A DNA stretch of 64,000 nt. Origin: Nonomuraea gerenzanensis. GTDB taxonomy: Bacteria > Actinomycetota > Actinomycetes > Streptosporangiales > Streptosporangiaceae. The notes under the pieces are model-generated. The model worked only from the letters and a program-made list of their open reading frames with translations. It was not told the origin of the DNA and searched no databases. The stretch spans positions 4,836,001-4,900,000 of the forward strand of contig NZ_CP084058.1 in the NCBI RefSeq assembly GCF_020215645.1, written 5' to 3'. The translations under genes and the position numbers were made by a program. Shown here piece by piece: positions 28,877 through 37,825 of this stretch. The stretch's first letter is position 1; the number at the start of each line of letters is the position of its first letter.

Positions 28877-29365
28877 ATGGAGGAGATCGACCGCCGGATC
28901 GTCACGCTGCTGGCCCGCGACGGCCGCATGAGCTTCACCGACCTGGCCAGGGAGACGGGGCTGTCCGTCTCCGCGGTGCACCAGCGCGTACGCCGCCTGG
29001 AGAAGCGGGGAGTGGTGCGCGGCTACGCCGCGATCATCGACCACGACGCGGTGGGGCTGCCGCTGACCGCGTTCGTGTCGATCAAGCCGATCGACCCTGC
29101 CGCGCCCGACGACGCGCCCGAGCGGCTGGCCCACCTGGCGGCCATCGAGGCGTGCCACAGCGTGGCCGGTGACGAGAGTTACATCCTCAAGGTGCGGGTG
29201 GCCTCGCCCGCCGCGCTGGAGGACCTGCTGCAGCAGATCAGGGCCTCGGCCAACGTCTCGACCCGCACCACGGTCGTGCTGAGCACCCCGTACGAGCACC
29301 GCGCCCCCGGCGTCGGCCCCGACGCGCCAGGCGAGTCCTCCACGGGCCCCGACACCTCCGCCTGA
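28877..29365 (+). CDS. Lrp/AsnC family transcriptional regulator
   Basis: 162 residues. N-terminal helix-turn-helix (MEEIDRRIVTLLARDGRMSFTDLARETGLSVSAVHQRVRRLEKRG) and a C-terminal RAM ligand domain (LTAFVSIKP, then CHSVAGDESYILKVRV). It is probably a feast/famine-type regulator binding amino acids. The C-terminal 22 residues are a Pro/Gly-rich tail. A TACCTT -10 box (28865-28870) ends 6 nt before the ATG with no ribosome site, which suggests a leaderless mRNA. It ends 2 bp before the convergent sugar kinase gene. Target genes unknown. Confidence 0.93.
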   Translation: MEEIDRRIVTLLARDGRMSFTDLARETGLSVSAVHQRVRRLEKRGVVRGYAAIIDHDAVGLPLTAFVSIKPIDPAAPDDAPERLAHLAAIEACHSVAGDESYILKVRVASPAALEDLLQQIRASANVSTRTTVVLSTPYEHRAPGVGPDAPGESSTGPDTSA

Positions 29366-29367
29366 CG

Positions 29368-30333
29368 TCACGAGGAGGCGTAGCGGGCCCGCAGGCGTGC
29401 CAGGGCGGGCTCCCCGGCGCCCAGCCGCTCCAGCCCCAGCAGCGCCGCCCCCGCGATCGGCGGCAGGCCCGCCGTCACGAGCCGCGCCCGCGGCGCCCGC
29501 CGTCCGAACAACTCCTTCAGCAGCGAGGTCAGCAGCGGATCCCCGGCCGTCAGCAGGCCGCCGCCGAGCACCACCTCCGTCGGCGTCTCCAGCAGGCCGA
29601 GCCGGCGCAGGCACACCTCCGCCAGCACCGCCACCTCCTCCGCCTGCCGCTCCACCAGCGACCTGGCCACCGCGTCCCCGTCGCGGGCCGCCGCCAGCAC
29701 GGCGGGCGAAAGCTCGTGCAGGCGTCCCTCGTCGATCCGGCCGAAGTGCAGGCCCAGCACGACCTCCTCGACCGTCGCGGTGCCGAAGTGCGCGGCCACC
29801 GCGGCGGCCAGGGCGGTCGGGGCGCCCCTGCCGTCCTCGGCGCGGACGGCGTGCCACAGCGCCTCGGCTCCCAGCCCCTCGCCGCCGCCCCAGTCGCCGC
29901 TGAGCCGGCCGAGGGCGGGGAAGCGGGCCACCGCGCCGGTGGGGGAGACGCCGACCGCGTTGATGCCCGCGCCGCACACCACGGCCACCCCCCACGGGCC
30001 CGACGCGCCCGCCCGCAGCAGCGCGAACGTGTCGTTGCGCACCACCACGTCCGCGCCCAGCCCGCGCGCGGCGAACTCCGCGGCCAGCGCCTCCTCCTCC
30101 ACGGGCAGGTCCGCGCCCGCCAGGCAGGCAGACACGTGGTCGAACCCGCCGCGCGGCACCCCGGCGGGCAGCGTGCCGAGCGCCGCCGCCACCACGTCCA
30201 GGGCCGCCGCCACGCCGTCCCGCTGCGGCACGAACGCCCCGGAACGGCCCGTGGCCAGCACGTCCCCGCGCTCCGAGACCACCGCCACGTCGGTCTTGCT
30301 GTTGCCGCCGTCCACGGCCAGCACCAGGCGCAC
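29368..30333 (-). CDS. BadF/BadG-type N-acetylhexosamine kinase
   Basis: 321-residue ASKHA-fold kinase: VDGGNSKTDVAV phosphate-1 loop at the N-terminus, CGAGINAVG, LGRLSGDWGGGEGLG and LGGGLLTAGD as adenosine motif. Close relatives are annotated N-acetylglucosamine kinases, phosphorylating an amino sugar with ATP in the cytosol. The GTG start overlaps the stop of the GH4 gene (TAGTG), so the two are translationally coupled. It is the last gene of the ROK-GH4-kinase operon, which suggests uptake and breakdown of an amino-sugar or glucoside. The true sugar is not shown by sequence. Confidence 0.85.
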   Translation of the reverse strand: MRLVLAVDGGNSKTDVAVVSERGDVLATGRSGAFVPQRDGVAAALDVVAAALGTLPAGVPRGGFDHVSACLAGADLPVEEEALAAEFAARGLGADVVVRNDTFALLRAGASGPWGVAVVCGAGINAVGVSPTGAVARFPALGRLSGDWGGGEGLGAEALWHAVRAEDGRGAPTALAAAVAAHFGTATVEEVVLGLHFGRIDEGRLHELSPAVLAAARDGDAVARSLVERQAEEVAVLAEVCLRRLGLLETPTEVVLGGGLLTAGDPLLTSLLKELFGRRAPRARLVTAGLPPIAGAALLGLERLGAGEPALARLRARYASS

Positions 30334-31610
30334 TAGCCCGCCACCCACGGCAGGTGCGCCCGCCCGGCCTCCAGCAGCAGGCCCGTCAGCTCCTCCGCCG
30401 GCTCGTCCTGCCCGATCAGCGGGTGGGCGAGCAGCGCGTCCCGCACCCGGTCCGCGCCGCCGTGCAGGGCCGCCTCCAGGGCCAGCGTCTCGTACGCCGA
30501 CACGTGCGCGATCAGCCCCGCGTAGAGGGGCTCCACGGGCGGCACGGGCAGCGGCACGGCCCCTGAGGCGGTGATCGAGGCCGGCACCTCGATCACCGCC
30601 TCGTCGGGCAGGAACGGCAGCGTGCCCGCGTTGCGCACGTTCACCACCTGGGTGTCGCCGCGATCGCCGAGCAGCGAGGCGACCAGCGCCACGGCCGCCT
30701 CCGAGTAGAACGCCCCGCCCCGCCGCGACAGCAGGTCCGGCTTGGTCACCACGGCCGGGTCCGCGTACAGCTCCAGCAGCCGGGCCTCCATCCCGGCCAC
30801 CTCGGCCGCCCGGGTCGGCTTCGAGCGCTGCTCGCGTACCACGGCGTCGTGGGCGTAGAAGTACCGCAGGTAGTAGGACGGCACCGAGCCCAGCCGGCGC
30901 AGCAGCTCTGGCCGCAGGCCCAGCGAGTCGGCCAGCTCCTGACCGTGCTCGCGCAGCAGGCCGGGCAGCACGTCCGCGCCGTCCAGCATGACCGAGCGCT
31001 CCCACGTCAGGTGGTTGAGGCCGACGTGGCCGAGGGAGACCCGCGCGGGTTCGACGCCGAGCCAGGCGGCGAAGCGGCGCTGGAAGCCGATCGCCACGTT
31101 GCACAGGCCGATGGCGCGGTGCCCGGCGTCGAGCAGCGCCCTGGTGACGATGCCGACGGGGTTGGTGAAGTCCACGATCCAGGCCCGCGGCGCCACCTCG
31201 CGGACGATCGAGGCCAGCTCCAGCACGACCGGCACCGTGCGCAGCGCCTTGGCCAGCCCGCCCGCGCCCGTCGTCTCCTGCCCCACGCAGCCGCACCCCA
31301 GCGGCAGCGTCTCGTCCACGTGGCGGGCCGCCTGCCCGCCCACCCTGAGCTGGAACAGCACCGCGTCCGCCCCCGCCGCGCCCTCGGCGGCCGAGGAGGT
31401 GGCCAGCACCCGCGCCGGATGCCCGGCGTGCGCCAGCATCCGCCGCGCCATCCCCGCCACCAGCTCCAGCCGCGCCGCGTCCGGGTCGATCAGCGCCAGC
31501 TCCGTCACCGGCAGCTCCTCGCGCAGCCGCGCGATCCCGTCCACCAGCTCAGGCGTGTACGTCGAGCCACCCCCGACCACCGCGAGCCGCAAACCCCTCA
31601 CCCCTGTCAT
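30333..31610 (-). CDS. Glycoside hydrolase family 4 (6-phospho-beta-glucosidase type)
   Basis: 425-residue NAD- and Mn-dependent glycosidase. The Rossmann motif is VVGGGSTYTPEL at the N-terminus. Metal ligands are the cysteine of LCNVAIGFQRR and the histidine of GLNHLTW, and the catalytic tyrosine region is RRGGAFYSEAAVALV. GH4 works by oxidation, elimination and reduction rather than classical hydrolysis. It usually acts on 6-phosphorylated glycosides, but there is no PTS here; the adjacent kinase may provide a phosphorylated substrate. It starts 4 bp after the ROK gene and overlaps the kinase gene by 1 bp. Confidence 0.92.
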   Translation of the reverse strand: MTGVRGLRLAVVGGGSTYTPELVDGIARLREELPVTELALIDPDAARLELVAGMARRMLAHAGHPARVLATSSAAEGAAGADAVLFQLRVGGQAARHVDETLPLGCGCVGQETTGAGGLAKALRTVPVVLELASIVREVAPRAWIVDFTNPVGIVTRALLDAGHRAIGLCNVAIGFQRRFAAWLGVEPARVSLGHVGLNHLTWERSVMLDGADVLPGLLREHGQELADSLGLRPELLRRLGSVPSYYLRYFYAHDAVVREQRSKPTRAAEVAGMEARLLELYADPAVVTKPDLLSRRGGAFYSEAAVALVASLLGDRGDTQVVNVRNAGTLPFLPDEAVIEVPASITASGAVPLPVPPVEPLYAGLIAHVSAYETLALEAALHGGADRVRDALLAHPLIGQDEPAEELTGLLLEAGRAHLPWVAG

Positions 31611-31614
31611 CAGA

Positions 31615-32811
31615 TCAAGCGGGAACGGTCGAACCGAAGACCTCGTCGCGCACGGCCGCCAGGGCCAGATCCAGGGCGCCGGCCAGCACCGGGTTGCCCT
31701 CCACGGTGGACAGCCTGACCGGCGGCCGGGGGATGGTCAGCGCGTGCAGCTCGTGCTCGACCAGCTCCCGCAGCGGCTCGCCGCCCGACAGCACGACGCC
31801 GCCGGTCAGCACGATCAGCGCCGGGTCCACGACCGCGGTGATCGAGGCCAGGCCCACGGCCATGCGGGCGGCGACGTCCCGCAGTCCCGCCCTGGCGTCC
31901 TCGGCCCGCTGGCCGGTGCCGGCCGCCGCGCGTACGGCGTTGGCGACGGCGTGGCGGAAGCCGGCGCCGCGCACGCCGTAGGAGCGCAGCAGCTTCAGCA
32001 CCGCCTGCCCGCCCGTCAGCGCCTGGTAGCCGTGGTCGGCGTAGCGGCCGGACTCGCGGGCCGTGGGGGCGCCGGGCGCGGGCATGTAGCCGACCTCGCC
32101 GGCCCCGCCCGTGGCGCCGCGGTGCACGCGCCCGCCCAGCACGACGGCCGAGCCGAGGCCCGCGTCGGCCCACAGCAGCACGAAGTCGCGGTGGCCGCGC
32201 GCCGCGCCGTGCGCCTGCTCGGCGACGGCGACCAGGTTGACGTTGTTCTCCACGTCCACGGGGACGCCGAGCCCGGCGCTGAGCGTGGGCACGAGGTCGG
32301 GCAGGTGCCAGCCGGGCACGTCCTTGGCGGCGGCGTACCCCAGCCTGCCGGTGGACGGGTCGATCGCGGCCTGCACGCCGATGACGACGCGGCGCAGCTT
32401 GTCGGGCGGCTGCGCGCCGCGCAGGGCGGCGTCGAGCCGGTCCACCAGCTCGCCGTGGGGGCGGCGCGGGGTCGGCAGCGTGTGCTCGCCCACGACGGTG
32501 CCGGTGATGTCGGCCACCCTGGCCTCGATGCGGTGCGGGGTGACGTCGAGCGCGCCGACGTACGCCGCTGCCGGGTTGATCCGGTAGACCTCGGCGGTAC
32601 GGCCGGGCAGTCCCTCCCTGGTGCCGTCCCGCACGACCAGGCCGGCCTGCCGCAGCCGCGACAGGAGCTGGGAGGCCGTGGGCTTGGACAGCCCCGTGAG
32701 CGCGCCGATCTGGGGGCGCGTCAGCGGCCCCCGCTCCAGCAGGACGCGCAGGGCGGCGCGATCATTGATGGCGCGTAGCAGACTGGGTGTCCCGGGGACG
32801 GGATCGCTCAC
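31615..32811 (-). CDS. ROK family transcriptional regulator
   Basis: 398-residue repressor: N-terminal winged helix-turn-helix (LTRPQIGALTGLSKPTASQLLSRLRQAGLVV) and a ROK/sugar-kinase-like domain with GALDVTPHRIEA, VGIQAAIDP, VDVENNVNLVA and ADAGLGSAVV. The usual CxCGxxGC zinc motif is replaced by YMPAPG around residue 245, so the zinc site seems lost. The GTG at 32811 is chosen because GGAGG lies 5 nt upstream; the GTG at 32823 has no ribosome site. A 27-bp near-perfect palindrome is just upstream. It should respond to the sugar handled by the GH4 and kinase genes behind it. Confidence 0.92.
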   Translation of the reverse strand: MSDPVPGTPSLLRAINDRAALRVLLERGPLTRPQIGALTGLSKPTASQLLSRLRQAGLVVRDGTREGLPGRTAEVYRINPAAAYVGALDVTPHRIEARVADITGTVVGEHTLPTPRRPHGELVDRLDAALRGAQPPDKLRRVVIGVQAAIDPSTGRLGYAAAKDVPGWHLPDLVPTLSAGLGVPVDVENNVNLVAVAEQAHGAARGHRDFVLLWADAGLGSAVVLGGRVHRGATGGAGEVGYMPAPGAPTARESGRYADHGYQALTGGQAVLKLLRSYGVRGAGFRHAVANAVRAAAGTGQRAEDARAGLRDVAARMAVGLASITAVVDPALIVLTGGVVLSGGEPLRELVEHELHALTIPRPPVRLSTVEGNPVLAGALDLALAAVRDEVFGSTVPA

Positions 32812-32824
32812 CGCCGCCTCCACA

Positions 32825-32851
32825 ATAGGTTAGTAAAGTTTCCTAACCTAT
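32825..32851. promoter_or_regulatory. ROK operator (27-bp palindrome)
   Basis: ATAGGTTAG (32825-32833) and CTAACCTAT (32843-32851) are perfect inverted arms. Inner AAA/TTT pairs also match, leaving one mismatched pair (T34/C42) and a central G. It is AT-rich in a GC-rich genome and ends 13 bp before the chosen ROK start. The core TTAGTAAA-type half site is typical of ROK repressors, so autoregulation of the whole operon is likely. Confidence 0.85.
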
Positions 32852-33118
32852 ATGACGGCAAAAAGGCGGCGGTCAAGAGGTGAAATCAAGACGTGACCCG
32901 GTAGGGGATGGGGAAAGTGATGGGAGTGCCTCTACAGGCATGCTAATGTCGTCGTTTGTCGTAACAACAAGCAGAATGGCCCGGAGTGTCCCATTAACCA
33001 CATTAATGGTCAGGCGGCAACTCGTCAAACCGAGCTCACCAAGGAGCAGGAGTACGTCACCCGCCTGTACGACCGCCTCGACACGCTGCGCGAGCGCACC
33101 CAGCGGCAACTCAAGGAG

Positions 33119-35311
33119 GTGCTGGCCGCGGGCGCTGTCGGCACGATGCAGAACAGGTCCGAGCGTGACACCTTCGCCGAGATGTACGCCACGCGCCTGG
33201 CCCGGCTCTGGGCGGTCGAGCGCGGCCTGGTTTTCGGCCGGCTGGATCACCTCGACGAGGGCCGGCTCTACATCGGCAAGCTCGGCCTGACCGACGACGA
33301 GCAGCACCGCCTGCTCATCGACTGGCGGGCGCCGGTCGCGCAGCCGTTCTACCGCGCCACCCCGGCGGCCCCGATGGGCGTCACCAGGCGCCGCCACCTG
33401 CAGACCAAGGGCCGGGCCGTGGTCGGCGTGGACGACGACCTGCTCGACCTCGACTCCCTCACCGACGACGACCGCGCCACGCTCAACGGCGAGGCCGCGC
33501 TGCTGGCCGCGCTCGACGAGCGGCGCACGGGCCGCATGCGCGACATCGTCGCCACCATCCAGTCCGAGCAGGACCGCGTCATCCGCAGCGACCTGAACGG
33601 CGTGCTGGTGGTGCAGGGCGGGCCGGGCACCGGCAAGACCGTCGTGGCCCTGCACCGGGCCGCGTACCTGCTCTACACCCACCGCGAGCGGCTGGAACGC
33701 CGCGGCGTGCTCATCCTCGGGCCGAACCTCACGTTCCTGCGCTACATCGAGCAGGTGCTGCCCTCCCTCGGCGAGACCGACGTGCTGCTGTCCACGATCG
33801 GCGAGCTCTACCCCGGCGTGACCGCCACCGCGCGCGACCGTCCCGAGGTGGCCGCGCTCAAGGGCGACCCGCGGATGGCCGAGGTGATCGCCAAGGCCGT
33901 GCGCGACCGGCAGCGCGTCCCGCGCCAGCCCGTCGAGCTGACCATCGGCCGCATCACGCTCACCATCGACCGCAACATGCTGGAGGCCGCCAAGAACAAG
34001 GCCACCCGCTCGCGCCGCCCGCACAACCAGGCCCGCGCGGTGTTCGTCCGGTCGCTGCTCACCGCCCTGGCCAGGCAGCAGGCCCGCAAGATCGGCAAGG
34101 GGCTCATCGACGAGGAGGACCTGGCCGACCTGCGGGAGGAGCTGCGTACCGAGCCGGTGGTCAAGTCCGCGCTCAACCGGCTGTGGCCGTACCTGACGCC
34201 GCAACGCCTCCTGCTCGGCCTCTACGGCTCGCCCGAGCGCCTCGGCTACGCCGCCTCCGCCCTGACCCCGCAGGAGCGGGCGCTGCTGCGCCGCTCGGGC
34301 GGCGAGTGGACCGAGTCGGACGTGCCGCTGCTGGACGAGGCCGCCGAGCTGCTCGGCGACATCGACGAGCAGGTGCTGCGTGCCAGCGCCCTGCAGGCCG
34401 AGGAGGAGCTGGCCGCCGCCCGCCAGGCCGAGGAGAGCCAGCGCGAGGCCGAGCTGGCCTACGCGCGCGAGGTGCTGGAGCTGACCGGGCTGTCGGACGT
34501 CATGGAGGCCGAGCGGCTGGCAGAGCGGCAGCGTGGCGAGGGCCCCTACCTCACCACCGCCGAACGCGCCGCCGCCGACCGCACCTGGGCCTACGGGCAC
34601 GTGATCGTGGACGAGGCGCAGGAGCTGTCGCCGATGGCCTGGCGGGCCGTCATGCGGCGGTGCCCGACCCGGTCGATGACCATCGTGGGCGACATCGCCC
34701 AGACCGGCTCGGCCGCCGGCGCCCGCTCGTGGGAGGAGGTGCTCGACCCGTACGTGGCGGGGCGCTGGCGCCAGGAGCGGCTGACCGTCAACTACCGTAC
34801 CCCGGTCGAGCTGATGGCGGTGGCCGCCCGCGTCCTGGCCACCATCGACCCGGCCCTGCGGGCCCCCACCTCCGTGCGCGAGGCCGGCGCGCGCCCGTGG
34901 GCCGCGCCGCTGTCCGCGCTGCCCGAGCTGGCCAAGGAGGAGGCGGGCGAGGGCGGCAAGGTCGCCGTCGTGGTGCCCGACGCGCTGCTGTCCACACTCG
35001 GTACGGACCTCGCCGCGAACGTGCCCGGCACCGTCGTCGTCGCCCCCGGCGCCGGCCGGGCCAGGGGAGCGGAGGCCCTCGACGCGCCGGTCGCGGTGCT
35101 GGGGGTGAGCGACGCCAAGGGGCTCGAGTTCGACTCCGTCATCGTGGCCGAGCCGGACCTCATCGCCGCTCAGTCGCCACGAGGGCCCAGCGACCTGTAT
35201 GTTGCTCTCACGCGTGCGACACAGCGGCTCGGGGTCGTCCACGAGCGGCCGCTGTCGCAGGCGTTGCGCGACTTGCCAAGCCGCTCCCCATCGCCCGCAA
35301 ATGGGCTTTGA
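33119..35311 (+). CDS. HelD/HelR-like RNA polymerase-associated helicase
   Basis: Superfamily 1 ATPase related to HelD. Motifs: Walker A QGGPGTGKTVVALH, Walker B VDEAQELSPMAW, motif III VGDIAQTG, motif IV NYRTP, GLEFDSVIV and LYVALTRATQRL. HelD proteins insert a coiled-coil arm into RNA polymerase and release it from DNA; some actinobacterial members (HelR) protect against rifamycins. The frame stays open upstream to 32921 and encodes a plausible N-terminal helix (TELTKEQEYVTRLYDRLDTL from 33029). No ATG, GTG or TTG exists in frame before the GTG at 33119, which would cut off that arm. An ATT at 32993 has GGAG 6 nt upstream. The true start is therefore uncertain. Confidence 0.9.
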   Translation: MLAAGAVGTMQNRSERDTFAEMYATRLARLWAVERGLVFGRLDHLDEGRLYIGKLGLTDDEQHRLLIDWRAPVAQPFYRATPAAPMGVTRRRHLQTKGRAVVGVDDDLLDLDSLTDDDRATLNGEAALLAALDERRTGRMRDIVATIQSEQDRVIRSDLNGVLVVQGGPGTGKTVVALHRAAYLLYTHRERLERRGVLILGPNLTFLRYIEQVLPSLGETDVLLSTIGELYPGVTATARDRPEVAALKGDPRMAEVIAKAVRDRQRVPRQPVELTIGRITLTIDRNMLEAAKNKATRSRRPHNQARAVFVRSLLTALARQQARKIGKGLIDEEDLADLREELRTEPVVKSALNRLWPYLTPQRLLLGLYGSPERLGYAASALTPQERALLRRSGGEWTESDVPLLDEAAELLGDIDEQVLRASALQAEEELAAARQAEESQREAELAYAREVLELTGLSDVMEAERLAERQRGEGPYLTTAERAAADRTWAYGHVIVDEAQELSPMAWRAVMRRCPTRSMTIVGDIAQTGSAAGARSWEEVLDPYVAGRWRQERLTVNYRTPVELMAVAARVLATIDPALRAPTSVREAGARPWAAPLSALPELAKEEAGEGGKVAVVVPDALLSTLGTDLAANVPGTVVVAPGAGRARGAEALDAPVAVLGVSDAKGLEFDSVIVAEPDLIAAQSPRGPSDLYVALTRATQRLGVVHERPLSQALRDLPSRSPSPANGL

Positions 35312-35842
35312 CCGGCTTTGCGACCACCGGCCGCACATGTCCCACCTGCGGAAACTTGATGTTTCTGCTGATCGGGACACGGTTGACATCTGAGGTGGAG
35401 TCGGTAGTTTGCTGCGCAGTCCAGCACGGGACTTGGCCGGTTGGCCGTCTCTGACATCGTCGGATCCTGCGTCCGTGACGGAGCGTGACTCCGTCCACAC
35501 AGCCAGGTGCAGGGCCGTCGGTCCGTCGAGTCGGGGCACCCCAACCGGGCGGGGGGTTGGACCCGGGACGGGTCCGGGAGCCCAGTAGACAACGGAATTC
35601 CGAGCTCGCCGCCGACGAGACGGGTCCGGTCCGAAGGGTTTCCGGGCCCTCTTCCCGCTCCCGTGCGATCGGACCGCCATCCGCGCCGGGTGGTCCCGTT
35701 CAGCCGCGGGATCACCCTGCCGCCTCCGTCTTTTTACGGCGGTGTTTCGATCTTCCTTGTGCCTCGCCGGTCCGAGTGCGGCCGGGGGGCGGTAGCGTTT
35801 TCGCAAGCATGGCGTTTGTGAGGTGGCGAGGAGTAACCCGCA
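35312..35842. other. 530-bp gap before lnt, with a promoter and GC-rich hairpins
   Basis: No convincing coding region. It has a good promoter at 35383-35410 and several inverted repeats, for example ACGGAG/CTCCGT around 35477-35494 and the CCGGGA/TCCGGG arms around 35564-35578. It could be a long leader of lnt-ppm or encode a non-coding RNA. I recognise no Rfam-like motif. Confidence 0.5.
35383..35410 (+). promoter_or_regulatory. Strong sigma70-like promoter upstream of lnt
   Basis: TTGACA (35383-35388) is a perfect -35 element, followed after 16 bp by TAGTTT (35405-35410). Initiation near 35417 would leave 426 nt before the lnt start codon. Confidence 0.6.
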
Positions 35843-37825
35843 GTGGTTCAGGACAGCACGGGGCTTTCGGCGGCGGCCGGGCATGGTGGGGGGCGCGCTG
35901 GTGCGGCGGCGTCGCCATCGGACGGTGCGCCGGAGGTCTCGCACGCCACCGACCAGCCTGCTTCTGCCGCTGCGCCGGCCGCCGGTGCGGTGCCTGCCGC
36001 CGCGCCGCCTGGCATCGCATCGCCTTCGGATGGCGTGCCGGAGTCGGACGGCGCATCCGCGGACGTAGGCGCCGCCGCGCAGCCCGCGTCCGCCGCCGAG
36101 TCGCCCGCCGAGCCGTCCGCCGAGCCGTCCGTCGTGTCGCCCGTCGCCGCGACCGAGGGTGTGCTCACCGAGGAGAAGCCGGCGGCCGACGGCGTGGCCG
36201 GGCGTGGGGCGGGGCGTGCGCGGGAGTCGCGGTGGGGGTTGCCGGCCAGGGTGGTGGCGGCCGTCGTCGGCGGGGTGGCGTTGTTCGCCGCGTTCCCGCC
36301 GCTCAGCTGGTGGCTGTGCGCCCCCCTGGGCATCGGCCTCCTCGTGGCCTCGATTCACGGCACGCGCCCGCGACGGGCCGCCTGGATCGGATATCTGGCC
36401 GCCGTGGCGTTCCTGCTGCCGGCGCTCGCCTGGGTGCGCAGCATCGGTGACGACGTCTGGTTCATGCTGGTCGGCGTCGAGAGCCTGTTCTACGCCGCGA
36501 TGGCCGCCCTGGCGGCGCTCGTGTTCAGGCTGCCCGCCTGGCCGTTGTGGTTCGGCGGGTTGTGGGTGCTCATGGAGTGGGGCCGCAGCCTGGTGCCGAT
36601 CGGCGGGTTCCCGTGGGCGCGGGCCGCCTTCAGCCAGGGCGAGTCGCTGTTCACCCCGTACGCCGCGCTCGGCGGCGTCCCGCTGGTGTCCTTCGCCGTC
36701 GCGCTGTGCGGCGCGCTGCTGGCCCAGGCGGTCCTCGGCAGGCGCAGAACGACGGCGGGACAAGCGGCGGCTCCCGCCAGGGAGTCGGCGGGCCGGGTCG
36801 CGCCTTCCGGCCGAGGCGCCGTGCTCGCACGTCACGGCGCGCCTCTGGCCCTGGCGCTGGCCGTGCCGCTGCTGGGTCTCGCCGTGCCCAGGCCCGGTGA
36901 CGAGGGCCGTACCGTCAACGTCGGCATCGTGCAGGGCAACGTCCCCGGCGAGGGCATGTACGCGCTCGGCGACGAGCCCGCCGTCGTCCTGCGTAACCAC
37001 GCCAACGAGACCAAGCGCCTGGCCCAGGCCGTACGCGAGGGCAAGCTCCCCAAGCCCGACCTGGTCATCCTCCCGGAGAACTCCACCGACATCGACCCCT
37101 ACCGCGACGAGTACGCCCGCCAGATCATCCACGACTCGGTCCGGGACGTCGGCGTGCCCACGCTCGTCGGCGCCGTCGTGGCGATCGGCGACGAACACCG
37201 CGCCACCCGCAGCCTCGTCTGGGACCCGGTGACGGGCCCCGGCGCCTACTACGACAAGCAGCACCTGGTGCCCTTCGGGGAGTACACCCCGTTCAAGGAC
37301 CTCGTGCTGGCGCTGTGGGAGCGGGCGAACCTCGTCGGCAGGCAGTCGATCCCCGGCGACAAGCCGGGCGACCTCAAGATGGGCCCCGTCACGATCGGCG
37401 CGGTCAACTGCTACGAGGTCGCCTACGACGACACCGTGCGCGAGACCGTGCGCGCGGGCGGCACCCCGCTCGTCGTCCAGACCAACAACGCCTCCTACGC
37501 CCTGTCCAACCTGCCGCCCCAGCAGCTCGCCATGTCGCAGCTGCGCGCCGTCGAGCACAACAGGGCCGTCGTCACCGCCGCGACCACCGGGATCTCGGCA
37601 TATGTCACCCCTGACGGTAAGGTCTCCTGGCAGACCCGCGAGCGTGTCGCTGACATGAACGTGGTCGCGGTGCCCGTACGCACCGAGGAAACGCTTGCCA
37701 CCAGGGTGGGCGCGCTTCCCGAATGGGCATTGATGTCGATGGGAGCCGCGGCGGCGGTGGCCGCCGCGTGGCTCGGCAGGCGGCGAGGCGGTCGGATGGG
37801 CGATCGGATGAGGAACGACGGATGA
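35843..37825 (+). CDS. lnt: Apolipoprotein N-acyltransferase
   Basis: 660-residue membrane enzyme that N-acylates the diacylglyceryl cysteine of lipoproteins. The first 130 residues are Ala/Pro/Ser-rich and probably disordered and cytoplasmic, much longer than in Escherichia coli Lnt. About seven hydrophobic helices (140-340) precede the nitrilase-fold domain. The catalytic triad is visible: Glu in ILPENSTD, Lys in [13 protein letters not shown] and Cys in [12 protein letters not shown] last hydrophobic helix lies near the C-terminus. The GTG start follows GAGGAG by 9 nt. The stop overlaps the ppm start (ATGA). In M. tuberculosis Lnt and Ppm1 are one fused protein. Confidence 0.93.
   Translation: MVQDSTGLSAAAGHGGGRAGAAASPSDGAPEVSHATDQPASAAAPAAGAVPAAAPPGIASPSDGVPESDGASADVGAAAQPASAAESPAEPSAEPSVVSPVAATEGVLTEEKPAADGVAGRGAGRARESRWGLPARVVAAVVGGVALFAAFPPLSWWLCAPLGIGLLVASIHGTRPRRAAWIGYLAAVAFLLPALAWVRSIGDDVWFMLVGVESLFYAAMAALAALVFRLPAWPLWFGGLWVLMEWGRSLVPIGGFPWARAAFSQGESLFTPYAALGGVPLVSFAVALCGALLAQAVLGRRRTTAGQAAAPARESAGRVAPSGRGAVLARHGAPLALALAVPLLGLAVPRPGDEGRTVNVGIVQGNVPGEGMYALGDEPAVVLRNHANETKRLAQAVREGKLPKPDLVILPENSTDIDPYRDEYARQIIHDSVRDVGVPTLVGAVVAIGDEHRATRSLVWDPVTGPGAYYDKQHLVPFGEYTPFKDLVLALWERANLVGRQSIPGDKPGDLKMGPVTIGAVNCYEVAYDDTVRETVRAGGTPLVVQTNNASYALSNLPPQQLAMSQLRAVEHNRAVVTAATTGISAYVTPDGKVSWQTRERVADMNVVAVPVRTEETLATRVGALPEWALMSMGAAAAVAAAWLGRRRGGRMGDRMRNDG

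Noticed and set aside
32880..33290. A plus-strand open frame starting at 32880 as the true N-terminus of the helicase or a separate gene.
   Set aside because: Its product is Ser/Arg-rich without family resemblance and it runs into the helicase in the wrong frame.
35170..35715. A 181-codon minus-strand open frame in the gap before lnt.
   Set aside because: Arg/Pro/Ser-rich, no family resemblance, no ribosome site and it overlaps the end of the helicase gene.
32873..37558. A 1561-codon open frame on the minus strand across the helicase and lnt genes.
   Set aside because: It is antisense to two clearly recognised genes, its composition is Gly/His/Arg/Leu-rich as expected of a shadow frame, and it matches no family.
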